Source: an uncultured Lachnospiraceae bacterium
GTDB taxonomy: Bacteria > Bacillota > Clostridia > Lachnospirales > Lachnospiraceae
Direction of reading: 5' to 3'
DNA length: 30,800 nt
NCBI GenBank assembly: GCA_949076555.1
Contig: CARUOB010000035.1
Span: 1-30,800 of the forward strand
Positions 15,993-23,579 of the stretch are shown here, piece after piece (position 1 is the stretch's first letter; every line of letters starts with the position of its first letter). Made by a program: the position numbers and the translations under genes. The notes under the pieces are model-generated. The model made no database searches. It worked only from the letters and a program-made list of their open reading frames with translations, and had not been told where the DNA came from.

Positions 15993-16610
15993 ATGAAAAT
16001 CGGCGAAGCACAGAAAGCCTACAGGCAGCAGCTTGGTCTCTTAAGGGGCCAGCAGCGTGATTTTGTGAAACAGCGGGAGGAAAACCGCAAAAAACTGGAG
16101 GAAGCCCGAAAGAAAAGCGAGGAGCAGGGCGTGATCTTTGAGTTTTCCGAGGCATATTTGGAGAGAGAAAAGGAATTGCAGGAAAAAATCGACGAGCTTT
16201 CCGGCCAGATCAATAAAAACGAGAAGACACTCGACGAACTGATCGAGCAGGAAGCCGGCATTTTTAACAGTGTGGTGGCCGAGCAGCAGGGCGACGCGTG
16301 GAAGGAGTACGGCGAGGAGATGGCCAAGTGTCTGGAGATCGCCAGAAGGATCAGCCGGGGTGACCACGTGCCCGCGCAGGACGAAAAGAAGCTGATGGAT
16401 TTCAACATGGACATCTACAAGATGGCTAAGGAGATGGCGGCCATGAATATGGAGGGAGAACACAAGGAATGGGATTCCCTCTGGGGTGAAGAGGAGGAGA
16501 AGGAGTACGCCGATCCCTTTGAAGAGTCTCAGAATGCAGAGACGAATGTGGAGATGCCGGAGGGCATGGAGGCGGAGGCATCCGCCGGGACGGAAGGGAA
16601 TGTAGAATAG
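15993..16610 (+). CDS. Conserved-looking coiled-coil protein of unknown function
   Basis: I do not recognise a named family. The 205-residue product is soluble and highly charged. Residues about 8-90 (QLGLLRGQQRDFVKQREENRKKLEEARKKSEEQG ... EKELQEKIDELSGQINKNEKTLDELIEQE) form a long predicted coiled coil. A mixed region with DAWKEYGEEMAKCLEIARRISRGDHVPAQDEKKLMDFN follows, then a very acidic tail. No signal peptide or membrane segment is seen. The start MKIGEAQKAY at 15993 has AAAGGAAGTGAT upstream; the longer open frame is unlikely because it runs through hairpins. A small hairpin (15953-15968) lies just before the ribosome site. It may be a structural or chaperone-like protein. Confidence 0.75.
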   Translation: MKIGEAQKAYRQQLGLLRGQQRDFVKQREENRKKLEEARKKSEEQGVIFEFSEAYLEREKELQEKIDELSGQINKNEKTLDELIEQEAGIFNSVVAEQQGDAWKEYGEEMAKCLEIARRISRGDHVPAQDEKKLMDFNMDIYKMAKEMAAMNMEGEHKEWDSLWGEEEEKEYADPFEESQNAETNVEMPEGMEAEASAGTEGNVE

Positions 16611-16751
16611 CGGGAGGCCTTCTCCCTGATGATCGGCAATGTGTTCTGGCAGTTATATACCTTTGTGGATACAATGATCGTCGGAAAATATCTTGGTGTG
16701 ACGGCACTGGCCGCTCTGGGTGCAACAGAGTGGCTGGTGTTTGTTATTCTT
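16611..16751 (+). pseudogene. N-terminal remnant of a MATE-family efflux transporter
   Basis: Directly after the preceding stop, in the same frame, about 45 codons read REAFSLMIGNVFWQLYTFVD and continue TMIVGKYLG...ALAALGATEWLVF. This closely resembles the first membrane helix and following loop of MATE drug/sodium antiporters in clostridia (normally about 450 residues). The similarity ends near 16745, and the sequence turns into AT-rich non-coding DNA carrying the promoter of the next gene. No ribosome site precedes it. It is a truncated relic, not a functional gene. Confidence 0.7.
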
Positions 16752-16773
16752 AATTATTCTTTTAAGATTATGA

Positions 16774-16803
16774 TTGCAAAAAAGTGGAAAATACTGATAA
16801 AAT
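16774..16803 (+). promoter_or_regulatory. Promoter of the ArsC/Spx-like gene
   Basis: TTGCAA (16774-16779) and TAAAAT (16798-16803) are separated by 18 bases, with the extended -10 TG at 16795-16796. It lies about 50 bases before the ATG at 16855 and just past the end of the MATE remnant. Confidence 0.6.
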
Positions 16804-16854
16804 TAGAATGGCTTTTAAACTTAAACAGGAAATTACAACACGGAGGAATCAGAT

Positions 16855-17208
16855 ATGAAACCGACGGTACTTTATTACGCGAAATGCTCTACCTGTCAGA
16901 AAGCCCTGAAATGGCTGGAGGAAAAGGGCATTGCATACGAGGGGCGTCCGATCAAAGAGGAGAATCCGACGGCGGACGAACTGAAAAACTGGCATGAAAA
17001 AAGCGGTGTGCCGCTCAAGCGGTTTTTCAATACCAGCGGCCTGCTCTACAAGGAGATGGGGCTTAAGGACAAGCTGGCCGATATGAGTGAAGAGGAGCAG
17101 TATGCCCTTCTCGCCACGGACGGGATGCTGGTCAAGCGGCCGCTTCTTGTAAGTGAAAAGGGCGTGTGCCCGGGTTTTAAGGACAGCGTGTGGGAGAATC
17201 TCTTGTAA
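16855..17208 (+). CDS. ArsC/Spx-family thioredoxin-fold protein
   Basis: The 117-residue protein has the glutaredoxin-like ArsC fold. YAKCSTCQKALKWLEEKGI carries a CxxC pair (Cys11, Cys14), then PIKEENPTADELKNW, FNTSGLLYKEMGLKD, and the LLATDGMLVKRPLLV stretch with the cis-Pro typical of the family. True arsenate reductases and Spx regulators share this fold. The CxxC, the length and the absence of arsenic-resistance genes nearby suggest the generic arsC-related (YffB/Spx-like) subgroup, with a redox or thiol-stress role. The start follows ACGGAGGAATCAG and its own promoter. The exact substrate is not evident. Confidence 0.87.
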   Translation: MKPTVLYYAKCSTCQKALKWLEEKGIAYEGRPIKEENPTADELKNWHEKSGVPLKRFFNTSGLLYKEMGLKDKLADMSEEEQYALLATDGMLVKRPLLVSEKGVCPGFKDSVWENLL

Positions 17209-17217
17209 GGGGAAAAT

Positions 17218-17250
17218 CGTAACAGTTCAGCTTTCGGCTTCACTGTTACG
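17218..17250 (+). other. Strong intergenic hairpin
   Basis: CGTAACAGT (17218-17226) pairs perfectly with ACTGTTACG (17242-17250), with a 2x2 internal mismatch and AGC/GCT closing a TTTCG loop. There is no T-run on the + strand; read on the - strand it is followed by ATTTTCC, a weak terminator tail. It follows the ArsC/Spx-like stop by 10 bases and could be a transcription end or RNA-stability hairpin, or a dispersed palindromic element. Confidence 0.5.
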
Positions 17251-17344
17251 AAAAATCCTGTATGAGGCAGCGGCAAACAGACCGCTCCTGCAGAAGGGAG
17301 CAGATTTGCGCGGTACAGGAGGGCGGACGGCCAGGGAGTGAGAG

Positions 17345-18130
17345 ATGGTACAGGACATTTTCAACGAGTACGCAAGATTTCCACAGGTGCACGGCATGGC
17401 GATAGGCGGTTCCCGCGCTGTTAAGAGAAACGACGAATTTTCGGACTATGACGTGTATGTTTACAGCACGGAGCCGGTTCCGGCAGAGTCAAGACGTGCC
17501 GTGCTGGAGAAATACTGTGACAGTATTACGCTTGACAGCCATGACAGGGAGCATGAGGACATCTGTATCATGGAGGACGGCACCGAGCTGCATATCGTAT
17601 ACCGGAATCTGCATGCGTTTCTCTCGTGCATTGACCGGGTGGTGGTACACTGCGAGGTGTTGGAAAGCTGTACTACGGGCATGTGGCACAGTCTTTTGAC
17701 TGGCAGGATCGCATACGACAAAGGCGGCCTTCTGGGAGCGGCCAAGGAAAAATATCAGGTGCCTTATCCGCAGGAATTGAAAAATAATATCATCAGCAGC
17801 CATATGAACCGTATCAAGTATGGCATTCCCTCCTTCATGGTACAGATTGAAAGGGCAATGAAACGGGGCGACATGGTGCATATCAACCAGAGTGTGAACC
17901 GCTTTTTTGCTTCCTATTTCGATATTCTTTTTGCCCTGAATGAAAAGCTGCATCCGGGAGAAAAGCGTCTGATGCAGGTCTGCATGGAGGAGTGCGGCAT
18001 TCTGCCCGCCAGATTTGAGCTGAATATCAGGCTGCTGCTTAACAGCATGTTCAAAGATCCGGCGGCGGCATCGGTGGTGGAGATTATGGTGTCGGAGCTT
18101 GAGAAGGTGATTGGGGAGACGCTTGCGTAG
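17345..18130 (+). CDS. Nucleotidyltransferase-fold protein (DUF4037-like)
   Basis: The 261-residue product opens with a minimal nucleotidyltransferase core: GMAIGGSRAVKRNDEFSDYD, giving the GGS signature (21-23) and the metal-binding DxD pair Asp34 and Asp36. A further acidic strand follows (DICIMEDGTELHIVY). The rest is helical and matches the DUF4037 style (NNIISSHMNRIKYGI ... VHINQSVNRFFASYFDILFALNEKLHPGEKRLMQ). Relatives include aminoglycoside- and toxin-type nucleotidyltransferases, but no substrate can be assigned. The start ATG 17345 is preceded by AGGGAGTGAG. A 95-base hairpin region follows the stop. Confidence 0.75.
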   Translation: MVQDIFNEYARFPQVHGMAIGGSRAVKRNDEFSDYDVYVYSTEPVPAESRRAVLEKYCDSITLDSHDREHEDICIMEDGTELHIVYRNLHAFLSCIDRVVVHCEVLESCTTGMWHSLLTGRIAYDKGGLLGAAKEKYQVPYPQELKNNIISSHMNRIKYGIPSFMVQIERAMKRGDMVHINQSVNRFFASYFDILFALNEKLHPGEKRLMQVCMEECGILPARFELNIRLLLNSMFKDPAAASVVEIMVSELEKVIGETLA

Positions 18131-18168
18131 GAGCGAGGTTGCAATAGCTGCGGGTTTATTGTATATTA

Positions 18169-18263
18169 GAGTGAAAAGAACTTCTAAAGCTTAGCAGCAA
18201 AGGCTGCTTCGCTAAGAAGTTCTATAATTTCACTCAGGAGAATGCTAAAAAGCAGCATTCTCC
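18169..18263 (+). other. Two tandem hairpins upstream of argJ
   Basis: The first is a long stem: GAGTGAAA (18169-18176) with TTTCACTC (18228-18235), AGAACTTC (18177-18184) with GAAGTTCT (18216-18223), and TTAGC (18191-18195) with GCTAA (18211-18215). The second is a perfect 10-bp stem, GGAGAATGCT (18237-18246) with AGCATTCTCC (18254-18263). Neither has a U-run directly after it, and neither shows T-box or other riboswitch landmarks that I recognise. They could end the preceding transcript, act in the argJ leader, or be an intergenic repeat element. An AT-rich stretch (18271-18300) before argJ may hold its promoter but gives no clear hexamer pair with room for the ribosome site. Confidence 0.6.
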
Positions 18264-18316
18264 GCATTGATTTGTGCTTTTAAATTTTTTATTTATAGAA
18301 AAGAGGATGAGTGGCG

Positions 18317-19540
18317 ATGAAAATAATAGAAGGCGGTGTGACTGCGGCGGCGGGATTTGAGGCGGCTGGCGTGGAAGCGGGGATTAAATATCAGAACAGA
18401 AAGGATATGGCCTTGGTTTATAGTCAGGCGCCTTGCCGGGTGGCGGGGGTTTTTACCGGAAATGTGGTGAAGGCTGCGCCTGTTTTGTGGGATAAGGAGA
18501 TTGTGACCCATTCTCCTTACGCGCAGGCGGTTGTGGTCAACGCGGGGATAGCCAACGCGTGTACGGGCAAGCAGGGATATGAGTGCTGTAAACAGACGGC
18601 GCAGAAGGCGGCTGAGGCGCTTAGCGTTTCGGCAGACGCCGTCCTTGTGGCGTCTACCGGTGTGATCGGATGGCAGATTCCCGTGGAAAAGATTGCGGCG
18701 GGTGTGGACAGGCTCGTGCAGACAAAGGCGCATACGCCGGAAGCGGGGCTTGCGGCCGTGGAGGCCATTATGACCACGGACACGAAGCCGAAGCAGGCGG
18801 CGGTGCAGATCGAGATTGGGGGAAAGAACGTGACCGTGGGCGGTATGTGCAAAGGCTCCGGCATGATTCATCCGAATATGAGCACCATGCTCGGCTTTAT
18901 CACGACGGATGCCGCGATCTCCAAAGAGCTTTTGCAGGAGGCGCTTAGCGAGGACGTGAAGGACACCTTCAACATGGTTTCCGTGGACGGCGATACCTCC
19001 ACCAACGATACGCTGATCGTGATGGCGAACGGACTGGCGGAAAATGCCGAGATCACGGAGAAAAATGAGGATTACGATAAATTTAAGGAAGCCCTTCATT
19101 ATATAGATGAGACGCTGGCAAAGAAGATGGCCGGGGACGGCGAGGGCGCGACGGCTCTGTTTGAGACGAAGGTGATTCATGCGGCCACGAAGGAGGAGGC
19201 CCGTACTTTGTGTAAGTCCGTGGTCTGCTCCAGTCTGACCAAGGCGATGATCTACGGCCATGACGCCAACGTGGGGCGTATCATGTGCGCCCTCGGTTAC
19301 GCGGGCGTGGATTTTGATCCGGAGCAGGTCGATCTATACTGTGAGGCTGACGGACACCGTATGCAGATCTGCAAAAACGGTATGCTGACCGACTACGACG
19401 AGGAGGAGGCGACAAAACTCCTCTCCGCTCCCGAGGTCAGCGTGATCGTGGATATGCACAGGGGCGACGCCGAAGCCGCCGCCTGGGGGTGCGATCTGAC
19501 GCACGAGTACGTCAACATCAACGCGGATTATCGGAGCTGA
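18317..19540 (+). CDS. argJ: Bifunctional ornithine acetyltransferase / N-acetylglutamate synthase
   Basis: The 407-residue ArgJ transfers the acetyl group from N-acetylornithine to glutamate, recycling it in the cyclic arginine pathway. Some ArgJ proteins also make acetylglutamate from acetyl-CoA. The oxyanion-hole motif STGVIG (113-118) is present. So is the self-cleavage region KGSGMIHPNMSTMLGF, where the nucleophile Thr190 becomes the new N-terminus of the beta chain; the residue before it is Ser, where Ala is usual. The C-terminus INADYRS is typical. ATG 18317 has GAGG at a 10-base spacing; a GTG two codons earlier would sit too close. argB follows after 118 bases with a similar leader (ATAGAAAAGAGG occurs before both). 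Confidence 0.95.
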   Translation: MKIIEGGVTAAAGFEAAGVEAGIKYQNRKDMALVYSQAPCRVAGVFTGNVVKAAPVLWDKEIVTHSPYAQAVVVNAGIANACTGKQGYECCKQTAQKAAEALSVSADAVLVASTGVIGWQIPVEKIAAGVDRLVQTKAHTPEAGLAAVEAIMTTDTKPKQAAVQIEIGGKNVTVGGMCKGSGMIHPNMSTMLGFITTDAAISKELLQEALSEDVKDTFNMVSVDGDTSTNDTLIVMANGLAENAEITEKNEDYDKFKEALHYIDETLAKKMAGDGEGATALFETKVIHAATKEEARTLCKSVVCSSLTKAMIYGHDANVGRIMCALGYAGVDFDPEQVDLYCEADGHRMQICKNGMLTDYDEEEATKLLSAPEVSVIVDMHRGDAEAAAWGCDLTHEYVNINADYRS

Positions 19541-19658
19541 CGGTCAAAGCGCAGGCGAAGTTTATCGTCCGATGCGCATGTTGCAAAGCGCGAGAGCGGC
19601 GACGTAGAAAATCTCGGCTCCCAGCGGAAATTTATGAATAGAAAAGAGGCACAATTTC

Positions 19659-20558
19659 ATGGAACAGCAGGAAATGGACAAAATTCTGGGCAAAGCGGAG
19701 GTCTTGATCGAGGCCCTTCCCTATATCCAGAAATTCAACAGAAAAATCATCGTGGTCAAGTACGGCGGCAGCGCCATGAGCAATGAGGAGCTGCAAAAAA
19801 ACGTCATCAAGGACGTGACGCTTTTAAAACTGGTTGGGTTTAAGCCGATTATCGTTCACGGCGGCGGCAAGGAGATCAGCCGTTGGGTGGGCAAGGTCGG
19901 CAAGGAGGCGAAGTTCGTGAACGGACTGCGCGTGACGGATGAGGAAACCATGGAGATCGCGGAAATGGTTCTGAACAAAGTCAACAAAAACCTTGTCAGG
20001 ATGGTGGAGGAGCTGGGCGTCAAGGCGGTCGGTATCAGCGGCAAGGACGCGGGGCTTTTGCGGTGTAAGAAGAGATATGCGGACGGCGAGGACATCGGCT
20101 TCGTGGGCGAGATCTGCGGTGTGGAGCCGAAGGTGCTTTACGATCTTTTGGAGAAGGATTTCCTGCCCATCGTGGCGCCCATCGGTCTGGACGAGCAGTT
20201 TATGACTTACAATATCAACGCGGACGACGCGGCCTGTGCCATCGCGAAGGCAGTGAGTGCGGACAAGCTGGTGTTCCTCACGGACATCGAGGGTCTGTAC
20301 AGGGATATCAACGATAAGTCCAGCTTTATTTCAAGACTGACGGCGGCTCAGGCGGAGGAGCTGATCGGGAGCGGCTGTATCGGCGGCGGTATGCTGCCGA
20401 AGCTCGGAAACTGTACGGACGCCATCAGAGAGGGCGTCAACAGGGTCCACATTCTGGACGGACGGATCGCCCACTGCCTGCTTTTGGAGATCTTTACCGA
20501 CCACGGTATCGGTACGGCGATTATTGCGGACCGGGATAAAGAGACGATGACCGACTGA
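19659..20558 (+). CDS. argB: Acetylglutamate kinase
   Basis: The 299-residue kinase phosphorylates N-acetylglutamate, the second step of arginine synthesis. The amino-acid-kinase motifs are clear: KYGGSAMS (34-41), IIVHGGGKEI (64-73), LGVKAVGISGKDAG, the INADDAACAIAKA and FLTDIEGLY stretches, and GGMLPKL near the C-terminal third. It carries an N-terminal helix (about residues 4-26) before the core. That helix is found in hexameric, arginine-inhibited kinases and absent from the short insensitive type. With ArgJ present, feedback control at this step would be expected (inference). ATG 19659 has GAGG nine bases upstream. Confidence 0.96.
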   Translation: MEQQEMDKILGKAEVLIEALPYIQKFNRKIIVVKYGGSAMSNEELQKNVIKDVTLLKLVGFKPIIVHGGGKEISRWVGKVGKEAKFVNGLRVTDEETMEIAEMVLNKVNKNLVRMVEELGVKAVGISGKDAGLLRCKKRYADGEDIGFVGEICGVEPKVLYDLLEKDFLPIVAPIGLDEQFMTYNINADDAACAIAKAVSADKLVFLTDIEGLYRDINDKSSFISRLTAAQAEELIGSGCIGGGMLPKLGNCTDAIREGVNRVHILDGRIAHCLLLEIFTDHGIGTAIIADRDKETMTD

Positions 20559-20598
20559 GCGGGCGGCTCGCGGCAACAGGAAATTATAATCGGCAGGC

Positions 20599-20629
20599 AT
20601 CATTTGCACCGCAGTTCTGTGCAGATGAT
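20599..20629 (+). other. Hairpin between argB and argD
   Basis: ATCATTTGCAC (20599-20609) pairs with GTGCAGATGAT (20619-20629), 11 pairs including one G-U, around a 9-base loop. AAAACC follows, not a U-run, so termination is unlikely. An RNA-processing or stability role within the argJBD transcript is possible. Confidence 0.5.
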
Positions 20630-20678
20630 AAAACCAGCGGTCCCGAATAAGAGGGTGACAGAAAGAAGGCAGAACAGA

Positions 20679-21884
20679 ATGAGCGCAGAAATGCAGAAAT
20701 ATATAGACGAGGCGGAGCAAGCCCTACTTCACACATACAACCGCTATCAGGTGGTGTTCGACAGGGGAGAGGGCGTCCACCTCTACGATATGGACGGAAA
20801 GAGGTATCTGGATTTCGTGTCGGGAATCGCGGTGTTTGCGCTGGGGTACCACAATGAGGCGTACAACGACGCGCTGAAAGGACAGATCGACAAGATCATC
20901 CATACTTCGAACTACTATTACAATGCGCCAGCCATCGAGGCGGCGAAGAAACTCAAAGAGATTTCCGGCATGGACCGTGTCTTTTTCACAAACAGCGGGG
21001 CGGAGTCTGTCGAGGGCGCGATCAAGGTGGCGCGCAAATACGCGTATCTGAAGGACGGCAAAACGGATCACGAGATCATTGCCATGAACCATTCCTTCCA
21101 CGGGCGCACCATGGGCGCGCTTTCGGTGACGGGAAATCCCCACTACAGGGAGGCGTTCGAGCCGATGATCGGCAACATCCGTTTCGCGGATATGAATGAT
21201 TTTGACAGTGTGATGGCGCAGGTGACGGACAAAACCTGTGCGATTCTTTTTGAGACCGTGCAGGGGGAGGGCGGCATCTACCCCGCCACGGAGGAATTTA
21301 TGCGAAAAGTCAGGGCGCTCTGCGACGAGCGGGATATCCTGATGATATTGGACGAGATCCAGTGCGGCATGGGGCGAACCGGAACGATGTTTGCATGGCA
21401 GCGCTATGGCGTTAAGCCGGATGTGATGACGACGGCCAAGGCGCTCGGCTGCGGCGTGCCTGTGGGGGCCTTTTTGATGACGGAAAAGGTGGGGGCGAAC
21501 TCTCTTGCGGCCGGGGACCACGGCACCACCTACGGCGGCAATCCGCTGGCATGCGCGGCGGTCAGCAAAGTGATTGACCTGTTTCAGGAGCAGGATGTGC
21601 TCGCCAATGTGAACAGGGTTGGCGCCTATCTGGAGAAACGGCTTGACGAGCTTGTTGCAGAGTTTTCCTGCGTGGAGGCAAGGCGCGGCGCCGGGCTGAT
21701 GCAGGGGATTGTGCTTGACAGGCCCGTGGGCGGCATCATCACGGAGGCGATGGAGAGAGGACTTGTGCTGATCAACGCCGGGACGAGCATCATTCGCTTT
21801 GTGCCGCCGCTTGTCATCATGCAGGAACATGTGGACGAAATGATATCTATTTTGAAAAAGTGCTTACAGGCGCGCGAAGCGTGA
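20679..21884 (+). CDS. argD: Acetylornithine aminotransferase
   Basis: The 401-residue class III PLP-dependent aminotransferase converts N-acetylglutamate semialdehyde to N-acetylornithine. Cofactor-binding landmarks are visible: TNSGAESVEGAIKVARK (104-120), the SFHGRTMG stretch, Asp225 in ILDEIQCGMGRTG, and the Schiff-base Lys254 in TTAKALGCGVP. GDHGTTYGGNPLACA is also typical. ATG 20679 (MSAEMQKY) follows GAAGGCAG; the open frame continues 25 codons upstream through the hairpin without a ribosome site. It is the last of the argJBD cluster; argC and the carbamoyltransferase are not nearby. Confidence 0.95.
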   Translation: MSAEMQKYIDEAEQALLHTYNRYQVVFDRGEGVHLYDMDGKRYLDFVSGIAVFALGYHNEAYNDALKGQIDKIIHTSNYYYNAPAIEAAKKLKEISGMDRVFFTNSGAESVEGAIKVARKYAYLKDGKTDHEIIAMNHSFHGRTMGALSVTGNPHYREAFEPMIGNIRFADMNDFDSVMAQVTDKTCAILFETVQGEGGIYPATEEFMRKVRALCDERDILMILDEIQCGMGRTGTMFAWQRYGVKPDVMTTAKALGCGVPVGAFLMTEKVGANSLAAGDHGTTYGGNPLACAAVSKVIDLFQEQDVLANVNRVGAYLEKRLDELVAEFSCVEARRGAGLMQGIVLDRPVGGIITEAMERGLVLINAGTSIIRFVPPLVIMQEHVDEMISILKKCLQAREA

Positions 21885-21952
21885 GCGGGAGAATACTGAA
21901 AACAGGGAATTTTGAGCGGTAATTCGGTATTTGCTATAAAAGGAGAACGGCA

Positions 21953-23467
21953 TTGACATTTAAGAAAAGATTACTTATGATCCTCGTGACTGCACTGACC
22001 GCAGGCGGTCTTTACGGTGCGGGGAGGCTTGGGCTGACGGTTTTGCCGAAGGCGGAGGAAGAGACCGTGGAGGATTCCCTGTTCAGACACAGGGAAACCC
22101 TGTATCTGTGGTATGCGGACGAGGGGCTTACGGACTATTTAAACGGTGTGGCGGTGGCCTACAGCGAATATCAGGACGAGGTGCGCGTGGTTCCGGTCTA
22201 CACCCAGGGCCTTGAGTATTTAGAGACGATCAATCAGGCTTCCTTACAGGGGGAGGAAGTGCCCGACTTGTATATAGTCAGCAACGACTCTCTGGAAAAG
22301 GCGTATCTGGCGGGGCTTGCCTGTGAGGTGAAACTGCCCGAGGGGGCGCAGACCATGGAGGAACTGCTGCCGGAAACGGCAGTCCGGGCGGTGACATACC
22401 ATGACAAGCAGATCGGCTATCCTTTCTATTTTGAGACGAGCTGTCTGCTCTACAACAGAACTTATCTGGAAGAGTGGGCAAAAGCGCAGATTACCGCAGA
22501 GAGGGATCAGGCTGCGGCTCAGGACGCGCAGGAGCAGGCGGACAGCGGCGACGTGGAGGAAGAGATTCAGGAGACGCAGGAGGAACAGGAAGTTTCCAGG
22601 GAAGAGATCGAAGCCAAGATAGAGGAGGCCATTCCCGAGACGATAGACCAGATTTTATCCTTTGCGGACGTGTACGACGCGCCGGAACAGGTGGAGGCGG
22701 TCTTTAAGTGGGATGTGTCGGATATCTTTTATAATTATTTTATTGTGGGGAACTATATTGACGTGGGCGGCAAAAACGGCGACAATGCGGATTCCATCGG
22801 CATCTACAACGAAAACGCCATCAAGGCGCTTCGGGTGTACCAGAATTTGAACCAGTTCTTTTCCATAGATACGAAGGAAATCAGCTATGACGGCGTTTTG
22901 CAGGATTTTCTGGACGGAAAGATCGTCTACACGGTGGCCACTACGGACGCCCTGTCAAAACTTGAGAAAGCCCGCGGAGAAAACGTATTTTCCTATGAGT
23001 ACGGTGTGAGCAGAGTGCCCGATGTGAGCGGGGAGCTTGGCTCCGCGTCCCTGTCCGTGACACAGTGCGTCGGGGTCAACGGCTATTCCACGAAAAAGGA
23101 GATGGCGAACGATTTTGCGGTGTATCTGACACAGTACAACACGCAGGAGCTTTCTGTCAGAACGGGCAAACTGCCTGTGTACTGCGACGGGGGAACCTAC
23201 GACGATCCCAATGCGGCGGCCTTTCTGGAGGAGTACGCAAGGTCGGTTCCCATGCCGAAGATGATAGAGACGAGCAATTTCTGGGTACAGCTTGAGATTG
23301 CCTTTGCAAGAATCTGGGAGGGAGCGGACGCCAACGAAGAACTGCGGTCGCTGTCCGAACAGATTATGGGACAGGTGATGGGCGAAGCCTACACGGAGGA
23401 ATATATCGACGTGCCGCTTCCGGTGGAGGAGACAGAGGAAGACGGGGAAACACAGGAGCAGGAATAG
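21953..23467 (+). CDS. Extracellular solute-binding-like protein with Glu/Gln-rich insert
   Basis: The 504-residue product has the outline of a family 1 (maltose-type) extracellular solute-binding protein: LYLWYADEGLTDYLNGVAVAYSEY near the start, VPDLYIVSNDSLEKAYLAG, IGYPFYFETSCLLYNRTYLEEW, then FLDGKIVYTVATTDALSKLE and a C-terminal helical lobe. It begins KKRLLMILVTALTAGGLYGAGRLG, one hydrophobic segment without a lipobox Cys, so it is probably membrane-anchored or secreted. Residues about 178-222 form an unusual low-complexity insert rich in Glu, Gln and Ala, and the tail is acidic. TTG 21953 is the start (AAAGGAGA upstream). No permease or ATPase genes adjoin, so it may not work in ordinary uptake. 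Confidence 0.8.
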   Translation: MTFKKRLLMILVTALTAGGLYGAGRLGLTVLPKAEEETVEDSLFRHRETLYLWYADEGLTDYLNGVAVAYSEYQDEVRVVPVYTQGLEYLETINQASLQGEEVPDLYIVSNDSLEKAYLAGLACEVKLPEGAQTMEELLPETAVRAVTYHDKQIGYPFYFETSCLLYNRTYLEEWAKAQITAERDQAAAQDAQEQADSGDVEEEIQETQEEQEVSREEIEAKIEEAIPETIDQILSFADVYDAPEQVEAVFKWDVSDIFYNYFIVGNYIDVGGKNGDNADSIGIYNENAIKALRVYQNLNQFFSIDTKEISYDGVLQDFLDGKIVYTVATTDALSKLEKARGENVFSYEYGVSRVPDVSGELGSASLSVTQCVGVNGYSTKKEMANDFAVYLTQYNTQELSVRTGKLPVYCDGGTYDDPNAAAFLEEYARSVPMPKMIETSNFWVQLEIAFARIWEGADANEELRSLSEQIMGQVMGEAYTEEYIDVPLPVEETEEDGETQEQE

Positions 23468-23530
23468 AAGCAGATTTCTGCGGTCATACGGCAGATAAGA
23501 ATAATTACCGACCGATATGGTCAACCTAAG

Positions 23531-23562
23531 ACAAGACAGGGAAACCCGTCTTGTTTTACTTT
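23531..23562 (+). terminator. Intrinsic terminator before the YdcZ-like gene
   Basis: ACAAGAC (23531-23537) pairs with GTCTTGT (23548-23554), with an inner GGG/CCC stem, one bulged A and an AAA loop, followed by TTTACTTT. It ends the solute-binding-protein transcript about 65 bases after its stop and just before the next ribosome site. Confidence 0.75.
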
Positions 23563-23579
23563 ATGACCAGGAGGTAATT

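Noticed and set aside
18272..18299. Possible argJ promoter TTGTGC-N16-TATAGA.
   Set aside because: The predicted start would leave no room for the GAGG ribosome site before ATG 18317, and the -35 is poor.
19630..19648. Possible ArgR box before argB (TATGAATAGAAAAG).
   Set aside because: Only one TGAAT half-site is visible, with no matching second half; too weak to call an operator.
20724..21830. Long open reading frame on the opposite strand of argD (and similar ones opposite argJ and the permease).
   Set aside because: The sense frame encodes an unmistakable conserved enzyme; the antisense frame is His/Arg-rich with no domain, a codon-bias shadow.
21912..21940. Promoter-like TTGAGC-N17-TATAAA with extended -10 before the solute-binding protein gene.
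   Set aside because: Transcription would start after the ribosome site (21940-21946) that the TTG start at 21953 needs, so the two signals conflict; left unannotated.
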